Below, piece by piece: positions 35,962 to 44,446 of a DNA stretch of 44,446 bases. This DNA is from Pseudomonadota bacterium. Its GTDB lineage: Bacteria; Pseudomonadota; Gammaproteobacteria; Steroidobacterales; Steroidobacteraceae. Numbering within the stretch: position 1 is the stretch's first letter; each line of letters begins with the position of its first letter. The notes below the pieces were generated by a model, which saw only the letters and a list, made by a program, of their open reading frames with translations, was not told the origin of the DNA and ran no database searches. The stretch is from NCBI GenBank assembly GCA_021785405.1, contig JAJYFF010000020.1, forward strand, positions 1 through 44,446. Reading direction: 5' to 3'. A program made the position numbers and the translations under genes.

Positions 35962-37722
35962 TCAGCGTCCTTCGTCGACGGCGACCGGCGGCGCGACCGC
36001 CGACGACCGCGCGGCGGCGTGGGTCGCCGACAAGCGCTTCATCGTCGGCACGGCCGCGGCGGCGATCAGCGTGCAGACGATCGCGGCGTACCCGAGTTCG
36101 TTGAACAGCCGCGTGTAGACCGGCAGGGTCGCGACGTGCAGCGCGTCGCTGAACTGCATCAGCCGCTGCTGGGTCGCCGCGGGCAGGGTCGCGAACGGCG
36201 CGGCGTGCGCGGCCGCGAGCGCCTTCGCGAGCTTCGACGCGTCGTCCACGGGCAGCGCGCCGACCCATCCGCGAAAATCGTCGAGCTTCAGCGCGAGCGC
36301 CTGCGGGTAGTGCGCGCTCACCCAGCCGGCACCGCGGGTCGGCACGGTCTTGACGATTTCCGCCACGCGGCTCGGCACGCTCGCGAAGTTCGCGACGACG
36401 CCGCCGAGGTACTGGGATATGCCGGTCGCGACGAAGTACGCGCCCATCATGAAGCCGCCCATGCGTTCCGGAATGTAGCGCGCGATCATCGCGAGGCCGA
36501 GACCGCTCACGAGCAGTTCGCCGAGCGAATAGAAGCCGTAGCCCCAGATCATGTACCAGGAGGACGTCATGCCGTTGACCGCGCTGCGGCCGGCGACGCC
36601 GTAGATGAAGAAGCCGATCGCGACGACCGAGAATCCGAGCGCGAACTTCGTCGCGATCGACAGATCCTTGCCGCGCGCGCCGGCGCGCGCGTAGGCCCAG
36701 GCGAGCACCGGACTCAGCAGCATGATCCAGATCGGATTCAGGGCCTGGTACTGCGCCGGCGTCCAGGTCCACAAGCCGACGCCGAACAGGGTCTGATGCC
36801 AGTCCACGTTGCGCAACGCGAACAGCGCCAGCGACGTCGACATCTGCTGATAGAAGATGAAGAAGAAGATCGTCTGCACGACCAGCACGAGCGCCGCGAC
36901 CAGTCCGGCGCGCTCGTCGCGGTGGCTGGACGAGATCAGATGGGCGAAGATCCCGAGCAACACCGCGCCGGCGGCGTACACGAACACCCGCGCGACCGAT
37001 TCGTACTGCAGCACCACCGCCGAGAGCGCGACGCAGAGCACCGCGCCCGCGAGCACCGCGACGAGGCGGCCCGGCACCGCCGGCAAGGCGTCGGGTTCGG
37101 AGCCGACGCTCTGCATGGCCTTGCGCATCAGGAAGAAGTTCGTCAACCCGATCCCGAGGCCGACGAAGCACACCGCGAACGCGGCGTGCCAGCCGAGATC
37201 GTGGCCCCAGGTGCGGTTCACCTCGTCCTTGATCCACGGCGTCAGCAACATCGACACGGTCGACCCGACGTTGACCGCCATGTAGTACATCGTGAACGCG
37301 CTGTCGATCTTCGCGTCGTCGCCCTCGTAGATCTTGCGGACGAGGTTCGCCGCGTTCGGCTTGAACAGTCCGTTGCCGACGACGATCACCCCGAGCGCTC
37401 CGAACAGCGTCCACGTGAGCTCGCTCGGCACGGACATCAACGCATAGCCGAGCGCGAGCACGACCGCGCCGATCAGCATCGTGCGGCGAGTCCCGAGATA
37501 CCGGTCGCCGATCCAGCCGCCGACCGCCGGGGCGACGTAGATCAGCGCCGCGGCCGCGCCCCACACGAGGTTCGCCCGGTCGTCGGGGAAGCCGAGTCGC
37601 TGCACCATGTAGTACACGATCAGCGCCTGCATTCCGTAGAAACCGAATCGCTCCCACATCTCGATCAGGTAGACGACCGTGAAGGATCGGGTTTGAGTCG
37701 CGGGAGGCGCGGGCGTTTGCAT
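35962..37722 (-). CDS. Proton-dependent oligopeptide transporter (POT/PTR2)
   Basis: A protein of 586 residues with the POT proton-binding signature EMWERFGFYGMQ at 21-32 and about twelve to fourteen membrane helices, including FFFIFYQQMSTSLALFA. It imports di- and tripeptides with protons across the inner membrane. An unusually long hydrophilic stretch of about 100 residues precedes the last membrane helix (roughly from VPSRVAEIV to ARLFNELGY). I chose the ATG at 37722 (MQTPAPPATQ); an earlier start at 37818 would overlap the divergent propeller gene. Cotranscription with other genes is not indicated. Confidence 0.9.
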   Translation of the reverse strand: MQTPAPPATQTRSFTVVYLIEMWERFGFYGMQALIVYYMVQRLGFPDDRANLVWGAAAALIYVAPAVGGWIGDRYLGTRRTMLIGAVVLALGYALMSVPSELTWTLFGALGVIVVGNGLFKPNAANLVRKIYEGDDAKIDSAFTMYYMAVNVGSTVSMLLTPWIKDEVNRTWGHDLGWHAAFAVCFVGLGIGLTNFFLMRKAMQSVGSEPDALPAVPGRLVAVLAGAVLCVALSAVVLQYESVARVFVYAAGAVLLGIFAHLISSSHRDERAGLVAALVLVVQTIFFFIFYQQMSTSLALFALRNVDWHQTLFGVGLWTWTPAQYQALNPIWIMLLSPVLAWAYARAGARGKDLSIATKFALGFSVVAIGFFIYGVAGRSAVNGMTSSWYMIWGYGFYSLGELLVSGLGLAMIARYIPERMGGFMMGAYFVATGISQYLGGVVANFASVPSRVAEIVKTVPTRGAGWVSAHYPQALALKLDDFRGWVGALPVDDASKLAKALAAAHAAPFATLPAATQQRLMQFSDALHVATLPVYTRLFNELGYAAIVCTLIAAAAVPTMKRLSATHAAARSSAVAPPVAVDEGR

Positions 37723-37793
37723 CGGGACCACCGTTTCACAGCATAATGCGCGCAAGGTTACCCGATTTTCGTGCCGTGACATCCAGAGCCGCG

Positions 37794-40700
37794 ATGCCGT
37801 CCTCCTGCCACCGATCATGGGCCGGGTCGATCTTGGCGTGCGTCTGCATGTCGGTGGCCGCGCACGCGGCCGGATTCCCGACGTCGCTGTTCGGCGGACT
37901 GCACTGGCGCTCGATCGGGCCGTTCCGCGGCGGTCGCGCGCTCGCCGCGAGCGGTGTTCCCGGCGATCCGCTGCGCTGGTACTTCGGCGCGGTCGACGGC
38001 GGCGTCTGGGAGACTCGCGACGCCGGGCGGACCTGGCGCCCGATCTTCGATCGCGAGCCCACCGCCTCGATCGGGGCGATCGCGGTCGCGCCCTCCGATC
38101 CGCGGGTGATCTACGTCGGCACCGGCGAGGCCGACATGCGGTCGGACATCGTGCAGGGCGACGGCGTGTACAAATCGGTCGACGGCGGTCGGACCTGGAC
38201 GCACCTCGGTCTCGACGACACCCGGCAGATCGCCGCGATCCTCGTCGACCCGCGGGACGCGAACATCGTGTACGTGGCGGCGCTCGGGCATCCTTACGGT
38301 CCGAACCCCGAGCGAGGCGTGTTCAAGTCGACCGACGGCGGCGCGAGTTGGCGCAAGGTGCTGTACCGAGGGCCCGACACCGGTGCGGTCGACCTGGCGT
38401 TCGAACCCGGCGACCCCCGGGTCGTGTACGCGGCGCTCTGGCAAACCCGGCGACCGCCCTGGAACGTCTACCCGCCGTCGAACGGTCCCGGCGGCGGGCT
38501 GTTCGTGTCTCGCGACGGCGGCGCGCATTGGCATCGCCTGCGCGGCGGACTGCCCGCGCACACCGGCCGCATCGGCATCGCGCTGTCGCCGGCCGACCCC
38601 GGACGCGTCTACGCGCTGGTCGCGGCGAACGACGGCGGTCTGTATCGATCCGACGACGGCGGCGCGCACTGGGTCCGCGAGAGCGCCGACCCACGGATCT
38701 GGCGGCGTGGCTGGTATTTCGGCGGGGTCACGGTCGATCCGACGAACGCGAACCGCGTGTGGGTGATGAACACGATCGTGCTGCGCTCCGACGACGGCGG
38801 TCGGACGTTCCTGCCGGAGAAGGGCGATCCGACCGGTGACGACTTCCATCGGCTGTGGATCGACCCGGGCGCGCCGCGCCGGCGCATCCTCGCGTCCGAC
38901 CAGGGCGTCGTGATCACCTTGAACGGTGGTAAGACCTGGAGCTCGTGGTACAACCAGCCGACCGCGCAGATCTACCACGTCGCCACCGACGACGCGTTTC
39001 CGTACGATGTGTTCGGTGCCCAACAGGACTCGGGCGCGGTGATGCTGCCGAGCCGGACGATCTCGGGCGACGGGATCGCGATGCCCGAGTTCCGGGAGAT
39101 CGTCCCGGGCGACGAGAACGGGATGATCGCGCCGGACCCGCGCGATCCGCATCGCGTGTACGGCGGGCACGTGGACCGATTGGATCTCCTCACCGGACAG
39201 ACCCGCTCCGTGGACCCGCGGCTCGCCCATCCCGCGATCGGCCGGGCGACCTGGACCCTGCCGCTCGTGTTCTCGCCGAAGGATCCGCGGCGGCTGTATT
39301 TCGCGAACCAGCGGCTCTACGAGACCCGCGACGGCGGGCTGCACTGGCGACGGATCAGTCCCGATCTCACCCGGCCCGACCCCGCGGTCCCGCCGAACCT
39401 CGACCCGCCGACCGTCGCCGACAACCTCGGCCGCGGTCCGCGACGCGGCGTGATCTACAGCATCGCGCCGTCGCGCGTCGACGCCGCGCAGATCTGGGCC
39501 GGTACCGACGACGGCTGGCTGTGGCGCAGTGACGACGATGGCGCGCATTGGCGTAACGTCACGCCGCCCGGCTTGAGCGCGTGGTCGAAGATCGCGGCGA
39601 TCGATGCGTCGCATTTCGACCGCCGCACCGTCTACGTCGCGGTCGATCGGCATCGCCTGGACGACGATCGGCCGTACATCTATCGGACGCACGACGGTGG
39701 CAGGACCTGGACGCGGATCGTCGCCGGGCTCCCGCCGGAGGATTTCGTGAACGTGGTGCGCGAGGACGATCGGCGTGCGGGCTTGCTGTACGCCGGCACC
39801 GAGCGCGGCGTCTACGTGTCGTTCGACGACGGCGACCACTGGCAGAGCCTGCGGCTCAACATGCCGGTCACGTCGGTCCGCGACATCGACGTCCATGGGG
39901 ACGACCTGGTGATCGCGACGCACGGGCGGGGATTCTGGATTCTCGACGACGCGACCCCGCTCGAACAATTGACGCCGGCGGTCGTCGCCGCGCCGGCCTG
40001 GCTGTTCGCGCCGGCGGACGCGGTCCGGTTCCGGATGCCGGATTTCATCGGCACGCCGATGCCGGACGAGGAACCGAAAGCGAAGAATCCGCCGAACGGC
40101 GCGTACATCGATTACGCGCTGAATCGACCCGCCGCGACGCCGGTCGTGCTGGAGATCCGCGACGCGTCCGGCGCCCTGGTGAGGCGGTGGTCGAGCGCCG
40201 ACGCGCCGCGACCGCCGGACCTCGCGACGATCGACTACGCACCCGAATGGGCGCCACGCCGCTCGCGCCTGTCGGCGGCACCCGGCGCGCACCGGCTGGT
40301 CTGGGATTTCAAGTGGTCCGCGCCGGCCGGGCTCACCGCGCAGGATGCCGTCTGGGCCTCCCCGGGTCGCTACACGGCGGTGCTGCGCGTCGACGGGCAG
40401 CGCCTGGTGCGGCCGTTCCGGATCGTTCCGGATCCGCGCGTGTCGGTCGACGCCGCCGCCTATCGCCGGCAGTTCGCGATCGCGACCGCGATCGATCGCC
40501 TGCGCGGCGAGGTCGCGCGATCGCAGTCGCGACTGCTCGCGTCGCGGCGCGCGCTGCTCGCCGCGCGCGGGCAGGCGACCGACGCCGAGCGGCCGAGGCT
40601 CGACGCGCTGATCGGGAAGATCGACGCGCTCGTCGGTGCGGTACCGCCGCCGAACCCATTCGACGACTATGGGTATCCGCCCGCGTCGATCGCGACCTTG

Positions 40701-40886
40701 AAATTCGCGGGGACCGCGCTTGCGCAACTGTTCGTCGCGGTCGACGGTGCCGATGCGGCGCCGAGTCCCGACGCGCTGGCCGGCTGGCGGCGCCTCGCCC
40801 CGCTGGCGACGCACACCGTGCAGGCCGCGCGCGAACTCGCCCGCGCAACGGCCGCGATCGACGCTCGCGCGAGCGCCCCTCGATGA
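37794..40886 (+). CDS. Secreted VPS10/sortilin-like beta-propeller protein (Asp-box repeats)
   Basis: A protein of 1,030 residues. A signal peptide is visible (CHRSWAGSILACVCMSVAAHA, cleavage likely after AHA), followed by repeated Asp-box motifs such as SVDGGRTW, STDGGASW, SRDGGAHW, SDDGGAHW, RTHDGGRTW and SFDDGDHW. These build a large propeller of the sortilin/BNR type, common in secreted proteins of Bacteroidetes and proteobacteria and often annotated as 'glycosyl hydrolase'. The C-terminal ~250 residues are different: an immunoglobulin-like region and a helical tail. No catalytic residues are recognised. The ATG at 37746 is an alternative start adding 16 residues. Substrate unknown; peptide or glycan binding is possible, and a peptide transporter gene is divergent from it. 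Confidence 0.85.
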   Translation: MPSSCHRSWAGSILACVCMSVAAHAAGFPTSLFGGLHWRSIGPFRGGRALAASGVPGDPLRWYFGAVDGGVWETRDAGRTWRPIFDREPTASIGAIAVAPSDPRVIYVGTGEADMRSDIVQGDGVYKSVDGGRTWTHLGLDDTRQIAAILVDPRDANIVYVAALGHPYGPNPERGVFKSTDGGASWRKVLYRGPDTGAVDLAFEPGDPRVVYAALWQTRRPPWNVYPPSNGPGGGLFVSRDGGAHWHRLRGGLPAHTGRIGIALSPADPGRVYALVAANDGGLYRSDDGGAHWVRESADPRIWRRGWYFGGVTVDPTNANRVWVMNTIVLRSDDGGRTFLPEKGDPTGDDFHRLWIDPGAPRRRILASDQGVVITLNGGKTWSSWYNQPTAQIYHVATDDAFPYDVFGAQQDSGAVMLPSRTISGDGIAMPEFREIVPGDENGMIAPDPRDPHRVYGGHVDRLDLLTGQTRSVDPRLAHPAIGRATWTLPLVFSPKDPRRLYFANQRLYETRDGGLHWRRISPDLTRPDPAVPPNLDPPTVADNLGRGPRRGVIYSIAPSRVDAAQIWAGTDDGWLWRSDDDGAHWRNVTPPGLSAWSKIAAIDASHFDRRTVYVAVDRHRLDDDRPYIYRTHDGGRTWTRIVAGLPPEDFVNVVREDDRRAGLLYAGTERGVYVSFDDGDHWQSLRLNMPVTSVRDIDVHGDDLVIATHGRGFWILDDATPLEQLTPAVVAAPAWLFAPADAVRFRMPDFIGTPMPDEEPKAKNPPNGAYIDYALNRPAATPVVLEIRDASGALVRRWSSADAPRPPDLATIDYAPEWAPRRSRLSAAPGAHRLVWDFKWSAPAGLTAQDAVWASPGRYTAVLRVDGQRLVRPFRIVPDPRVSVDAAAYRRQFAIATAIDRLRGEVARSQSRLLASRRALLAARGQATDAERPRLDALIGKIDALVGAVPPPNPFDDYGYPPASIATLKFAGTALAQLFVAVDGADAAPSPDALAGWRRLAPLATHTVQAARELARATAAIDARASAPR

Positions 40887-40905
40887 GTGGCCGACCGGTG
40901 CCGGC

Positions 40906-41400
40906 ATGCGATCGATCCTGATCGTCTATCACAGCGATACCGGCGGGACCTTGCAGATGGTCGAGGCCGCGGCGCACGGCGCCGCCGCGGCCGAGCCCGC
41001 GGTCCGGGTGTGCGTGCGGCACGCCGATCAGGCGGGCGCGGACGACGTGTTGGGTGCCGACGGCTACGTGTTCGCGACGCCGGAGAACCTCGCGGCGATC
41101 AGCGGTGTCGTCAAACGATTCTTCGACCGGACCTACTACGCCGTCCTCGACCGGATCGTCGGCCGTCCGTACGCGGTGATGGTCTGCGCCGGCAGCGACG
41201 GGCACAACGCCGCGCGGCAGATCGAGCGGATCGCGACCGGCTGGCGCTTGCAGGCGATCGCCGAGCCGCTGATCGTCTGCACCCACGCGCAGACGCCGGA
41301 GCAGATCCTGCGCGCGAAGACGATCGGCGAGCCGGACCGTGGGCGTTGCGGCGAGCTCGGCGCGACGCTCGCGAGCGGCATCGCGCTCGGGATCTTCTGA
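40906..41400 (+). CDS. Flavodoxin-like / NAD(P)H oxidoreductase family protein
   Basis: A protein of 164 residues beginning ILIVYHSDTGGTLQMVEAAAHG, the FMN phosphate-binding loop of flavodoxin-like proteins (S/T-x-T-G-x-T), followed by FATPENLAAISGVVKRFFDRTYY, typical of the family's substrate-facing segment. It is likely a soluble FMN-dependent oxidoreductase. The start follows the propeller gene by 19 bp; an earlier start would lie within that gene. Partner unknown. The thioesterase gene follows after 24 bp and is probably in the same unit. Confidence 0.8.
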   Translation: MRSILIVYHSDTGGTLQMVEAAAHGAAAAEPAVRVCVRHADQAGADDVLGADGYVFATPENLAAISGVVKRFFDRTYYAVLDRIVGRPYAVMVCAGSDGHNAARQIERIATGWRLQAIAEPLIVCTHAQTPEQILRAKTIGEPDRGRCGELGATLASGIALGIF

Positions 41401-41424
41401 ACCGGTCGCGATCGGGGGAGGGTG

Positions 41425-41892
41425 ATGAGCAGCGATCCGTGGGACTTGCCGGTGCCGCACGTCGTGTCGTTCGAGGTCGCCGAGACCGACATCGACGAAT
41501 ACCGGCACGTGAACAACGCGGTCTACATGACGTGGTTCGACCGCGCCGCGTGGGACCACTCGGCGCGGCTCGGCCTGCCGCTCGCGGCGTGTCTCGCGCT
41601 CGACCGCGGCATGGCCGTGGTGCGCAGCCTGATCGCCTTTCGTCGCGCCGCGCTGCGCGGCGATCGGATCGAGGTCGCGACCTGGCTCGTGCCCGGCACG
41701 GGGTCGCTGCGCATCGGGCGACGATTCCAGGTCCGGCGCGCGGGGGATGCGACGCTCGCGCGCGCCGAGATCGAGTACGCGTGCATCGCGTTGCAGAGCG
41801 GCCGGCCGGCACGCTGGCCGGCCGCGTTCGTTCGCTGCTATGTGCCGGATCCCCAGGTCATCGCGGCCTGGTCGACGCTGCCGGCGCTGTAG
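41425..41892 (+). CDS. Acyl-CoA thioesterase, 4HBT hotdog family
   Basis: A protein of 155 residues with the 4-hydroxybenzoyl-CoA thioesterase-type pattern DIDEYRHVNNAVYMTWFDRA, where the Asp/Glu-His-Asn segment lies at the catalytic site. It hydrolyses an acyl-CoA or related thioester; chain length cannot be told. GGGGGAGGG lies directly before the ATG at 41425; a GTG at 41422 is in frame but too close to the Shine-Dalgarno sequence. It follows the flavodoxin-like gene by 24 bp. Confidence 0.85.
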   Translation: MSSDPWDLPVPHVVSFEVAETDIDEYRHVNNAVYMTWFDRAAWDHSARLGLPLAACLALDRGMAVVRSLIAFRRAALRGDRIEVATWLVPGTGSLRIGRRFQVRRAGDATLARAEIEYACIALQSGRPARWPAAFVRCYVPDPQVIAAWSTLPAL

Positions 41893-41962
41893 CTGCGGCG
41901 CGCGCGCCCTGCGGCGGCGGCGACCCATCCACTGGCCGCCGCCGCCGCGCCCGTCGCCCGAC

Positions 41963-42613
41963 TCATTGAATCGTCAGGCGATTCTCCACGTTCACGACGC
42001 CCGGTGCGGCCCAGGCGGCGCGGGCCGCGTCCTCGCGCTCCTGCCAGGTGTGCACGTGGCCGACGAGCGTCACCGTCGAGTCGTGCACCTCGACGTCGAT
42101 GTCCTTCGCGTCGAGCAGCGCATGCCGCTTGAACGCGTCCTCGATCTTGCCCTTCACGTCCCCGGGTTTGACCGCCGACAGCACCCGGACGTTGTTGGTC
42201 ACGCCTTTGACGCCGATGAGGTTGCGCATCGCGTTCTCGGCGGCGACCCGCTGGAAGCCCCAGTTCACCTGCCCGGTCAGCGTGATCCAGCCGTCGTTCA
42301 CGACCGGCTTGATCTCGGCCGCGACCGTCGCGACGTGCCAGCGCAGCGCGTTGGCCGCCGCCTCCGCGATCTCGGTGTCGTTGCGGGCGCCGGCGACCGG
42401 GATGCGCACTTGCAGTTCATTCGCGATCGCGCGCACGCCACCGACGCGCTTCGCGATGTCCTCGGCGCTCCAGCGATCGGAGAACTGCGGGACCTCGCCG
42501 GTCAGCGTGACCACGCCATCCTTGACGATCACGCCGATGTTGCGGTCGTCGACGCTCGGATCCCACTGCAGTTCGCTTTGTACATCGCGACGGATGTCGT
42601 TGTCGGATTTCAT
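41963..42613 (-). CDS. Three-BON-domain protein
   Basis: A protein of 216 residues made of three BON domains (about 1-70, 76-146 and 150-216), each with the pattern V-x-D/N-G-x-V/I-T-L-x-G-x-V ([27 protein letters not shown]). BON domains bind phospholipid or scaffold proteins in the envelope, as in OsmY. No signal peptide is seen in the chosen frame, so the location is uncertain. The start at 42613 is supported by AAGGAG 9 bp upstream; an earlier in-frame ATG at 42784 would add 57 residues with no family character. Related genes often respond to osmotic or envelope stress. Confidence 0.9.
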   Translation of the reverse strand: MKSDNDIRRDVQSELQWDPSVDDRNIGVIVKDGVVTLTGEVPQFSDRWSAEDIAKRVGGVRAIANELQVRIPVAGARNDTEIAEAAANALRWHVATVAAEIKPVVNDGWITLTGQVNWGFQRVAAENAMRNLIGVKGVTNNVRVLSAVKPGDVKGKIEDAFKRHALLDAKDIDVEVHDSTVTLVGHVHTWQEREDAARAAWAAPGVVNVENRLTIQ

Positions 42614-42622
42614 GGATGCGTG

Positions 42623-42628
42623 CTCCTT
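42623..42628 (-). promoter_or_regulatory. Ribosome binding site of the BON gene
   Basis: AAGGAG on the minus strand, 9 bases before the ATG at 42613. It decides the start of the BON protein against the much longer frame beginning at 42784. Confidence 0.7.
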
Positions 42629-42796
42629 GACGTCTGGGCGGGCCATCCCTGGCCCTCGGCCTCGATCCTTCAGCGCAGAGTCTGCGAGCGACGCCGCGCG
42701 GATGCCATGCGGACTTATCGCTAGCAGTCTAGCCGAATCATCCGTAGCCAAGCCCGTCGCCCCTGGCCCTCCGTCCGCGCACACTTCGGGGATTCC

Positions 42797-42813
42797 CCCC
42801 GCGTCAAGCGGGG
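42797..42813. other. Small GC-rich hairpin in the BON / kinase intergenic region
   Basis: CCCCGC-GTCAA-GCGGGG, a perfect 6-bp stem with a 5-base loop. It is followed by AAACCC rather than a T-run, so it is not a clear terminator in either direction. It may be incidental in this 267-bp divergent gap, which otherwise shows nothing I can name. Confidence 0.3.
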
Positions 42814-42880
42814 AAACCCGTATATTCGCTGCTGGAGGGGGTCCGTAGCCTCGTACGGCGCGCTTGCGCGGGATGCGTCG

Positions 42881-44446
42881 ATGGAGCCTGCTGCCGTGTC
42901 ACCGGTCGCCCGAATCAGCGAGCGTTGGTCTGCTGCGAAGCGTTATCTGCTCGCGGCGGCGATATTTTGCGTTGCACTCGGGTTGCGGCTCGCGCTCATG
43001 CCGCGGGCGCCCGGGTGGACCTTCGTCACCTTCTACCCGGCGCTCACCCTCGCCGCGGTGTTCTGCGGCGCGGGTGCCGGCGTCGCGGTCTCGGTCGCGA
43101 GCGCCGCCGCGGCGTACTTCCTGCTGCTGCTGCCGTCCCCGGTCCTCGTGTTCGACCGCGATGCGGCCGCGGCCGCCGGGATCTTCTTCGCGACCGCGCT
43201 CGGCGTCGTCTGGGTGGTCTGGCGGATGCACCTCTACGCGGCCCGCTGGCGCGGCGCCGCCGCGACGGCGCACGAGAGCGAACTGCGCTATTTCGCGGTG
43301 ATCGAGGACATGACCGATCTGATCCAGCGTTACCGGCCGGACGGCGTGCTGGGATTCGTGAACGGCGCGTTCTGCCGCACCATCGGCAAGGTACGCGACG
43401 AGGTCCTCGGCACGCCGTGGTCGCGCTATCCGCTGCGCGAGGACGTCGCCCGGATCCAGGCGCAGAATGCGCTACTCACGCCGGCGAATCCGATCGTCAC
43501 GGTCGAGTGCCGGTTTCCGCGTCCGGACGGCGAGATCCGCTGGGTGCAGCTCGTCAACCGGGCGCTGTTCGACGGCGACGGGCGGCTCCGCGAGATCCAG
43601 TCGGCTGGCCGCGACGTCACCGAGCACAAGCGCCTGGAGGCCGACCTCGAGGCCGCGCGCAACGCCGCGGTGCAAGCCAACGAGGTCAAGTCGCGCTTCC
43701 TCGCCGCCGCGAGCCACGATCTGCGCCAGCCGCTGCAGACGATCTGGAGCTTGCACACGGTGCTGTCGCGTTCGCTCGCCGGCGGGCCGCTGCAGCCCTC
43801 GCTCGCGATGCTGGAGGAGGCGGTGCGGTACCTCGACGACACCCTCGCCGCGCTGATGGACGTGAATCGTCTCGAACAGGGCGCGATCGTGCCGGTGCTG
43901 CGCGACTTCACGCTCGCCGAGATGCTCGGCCGCCTGCGCGCGGATTTCGCGCTCGCCGCGTCGAGCCGCGGGCTGACGCTGGAGATCGACGACAGTCCGG
44001 AGATCGCGCGCAGCGACCCGACGCTGTTGCCGGTGATCCTGCGGAACCTGCTCGGCAACGCGATCAAGTACACCCGCGAGGGCGGGGTGCACTTGCGGGT
44101 GCGCCGCGACGGCGAGCGCCTCGCGATCGACGTGAGCGATACCGGCGTCGGGATCGACGCCGAGCACCTGCCGCGGATCTTCGATGCGTTCTACCGGGTG
44201 GACGCGACGGGCTTCGATCAACGGCGCGGCGTCGGGCTCGGCTTGTCGATCGTGCAGAGCCTCTGCCGCCTGCTCGGCCACGACGTGCGGATCGACACCG
44301 AGGTCGGCCGGGGATCGACGTTCACGGTGCTCGTGGCGCGAGCCGCGGCGCGGCAGGACGCGCCGGCGGCCACGGCGCCGGTGGCCGCCGCGCACCCTGC
44401 GGCGTCGCCGGGCCCCCCGGGGACGCCTGCGCTGGCGCCGGACGGG
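42881..44446 (+). CDS. Membrane histidine kinase, DUF4118 + PAS (3' end outside window)
   Basis: The frame is open from ATG 42881 to the right edge (522 codons, no stop), so the gene is partial. Residues ~20-115 form three to four hydrophobic segments of the DUF4118 type (as in KdpD): [19 protein letters not shown] and [20 protein letters not shown] domain follows (~130-250, [20 protein letters not shown] ... [16 protein letters not shown]), then HisKA with His279 in [10 protein letters not shown], and HATPase with [16 protein letters not shown] and GVGLGL. The Pro/Ala-rich tail at the edge is a linker, so a C-terminal receiver is likely outside the window. It resembles the hybrid kinase at 27198 in its SHDLRQP transmitter. 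Confidence 0.9.
   Translation, partial: MEPAAVSPVARISERWSAAKRYLLAAAIFCVALGLRLALMPRAPGWTFVTFYPALTLAAVFCGAGAGVAVSVASAAAAYFLLLLPSPVLVFDRDAAAAAGIFFATALGVVWVVWRMHLYAARWRGAAATAHESELRYFAVIEDMTDLIQRYRPDGVLGFVNGAFCRTIGKVRDEVLGTPWSRYPLREDVARIQAQNALLTPANPIVTVECRFPRPDGEIRWVQLVNRALFDGDGRLREIQSAGRDVTEHKRLEADLEAARNAAVQANEVKSRFLAAASHDLRQPLQTIWSLHTVLSRSLAGGPLQPSLAMLEEAVRYLDDTLAALMDVNRLEQGAIVPVLRDFTLAEMLGRLRADFALAASSRGLTLEIDDSPEIARSDPTLLPVILRNLLGNAIKYTREGGVHLRVRRDGERLAIDVSDTGVGIDAEHLPRIFDAFYRVDATGFDQRRGVGLGLSIVQSLCRLLGHDVRIDTEVGRGSTFTVLVARAAARQDAPAATAPVAAAHPAASPGPPGTPALAPDG

Overview
This 44.4 kb window is a very GC-rich chromosomal stretch of dense protein genes, with no rRNA, tRNA, insertion sequence, phage gene or CRISPR array that I could see. 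Gene content suggests a metabolically versatile proteobacterium: a FixJ-type response regulator with a soluble kinase partner, anaerobic hemN, a Rieske oxygenase with two dimethylglycine-dehydrogenase-like enzymes, glpK/glpD and DUF4118 hybrid kinases. Beta- or Gammaproteobacteria look most likely, but the sequence alone does not settle the taxon.

The most notable part is 2.6-16 kb, which reads as a nearly complete sulfoquinovose (SQ) mineralisation locus. A GH31 enzyme with the sulfonate-recognition residues of sulfoquinovosidases (12310-14328) would release SQ from sulfoquinovosyl glycerol. A rightward operon (6146-11301) then encodes an IlvD/Edd dehydratase, an HpcH/HpaI aldolase, an aldose-1-epimerase-like mutarotase, an SMP-30 lactonase and an SDR dehydrogenase. 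This is the enzyme set of the sulfo-Entner-Doudoroff (sulfo-ED) pathway. A divergent leftward operon (6089-2674) encodes SuyA, SuyB, a ComC-like dehydrogenase and an SlcC-like dehydrogenase. These would convert (S)-sulfolactate through sulfopyruvate to (R)-sulfolactate and split it into pyruvate and sulfite. The predicted net result is two pyruvates plus sulfite per SQ, with inversion at the sulfolactate carbon as the bridge. A HutC-type GntR regulator (11321-12040) lies inside the locus. Nearly the same 17-bp inverted repeat sits in front of the GH31 gene and in the divergent intergenic region between suyA and the dehydratase, which makes it the likely operator of one regulon. glpD directly follows the GH31 gene and glpK lies at 22.3 kb; both would handle glycerol released from sulfoquinovosyl glycerol. 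A sulfolactaldehyde dehydrogenase, an SQ importer and sulfite disposal genes are not seen in the window.

Region by region: 1-2608 holds the tail of a metallophosphoesterase, an EamA transporter and an unusual alpha/beta hydrolase. 15.9-22.2 kb holds an AI-2E family membrane protein, a P-type cation ATPase, a histidine-kinase-like protein that has lost its ATP-binding motifs, and a phosphotransferase/P-loop kinase fusion. 22.3-28.7 kb holds glpK, hemN, a 26-residue membrane peptide, a FixJ-like regulator with its kinase (an intact relative of the degenerate one), and a PAS hybrid kinase. 28.8-35.9 kb is a divergent LysR regulator plus a three-gene methylated-amine cluster. 36-41.9 kb holds a POT peptide transporter, a large secreted Asp-box beta-propeller protein, a flavodoxin-like protein and a thioesterase. 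42-44.4 kb holds a three-BON-domain protein and a DUF4118/PAS histidine kinase that runs off the right edge. No stretch longer than about 300 bases lacks a gene.
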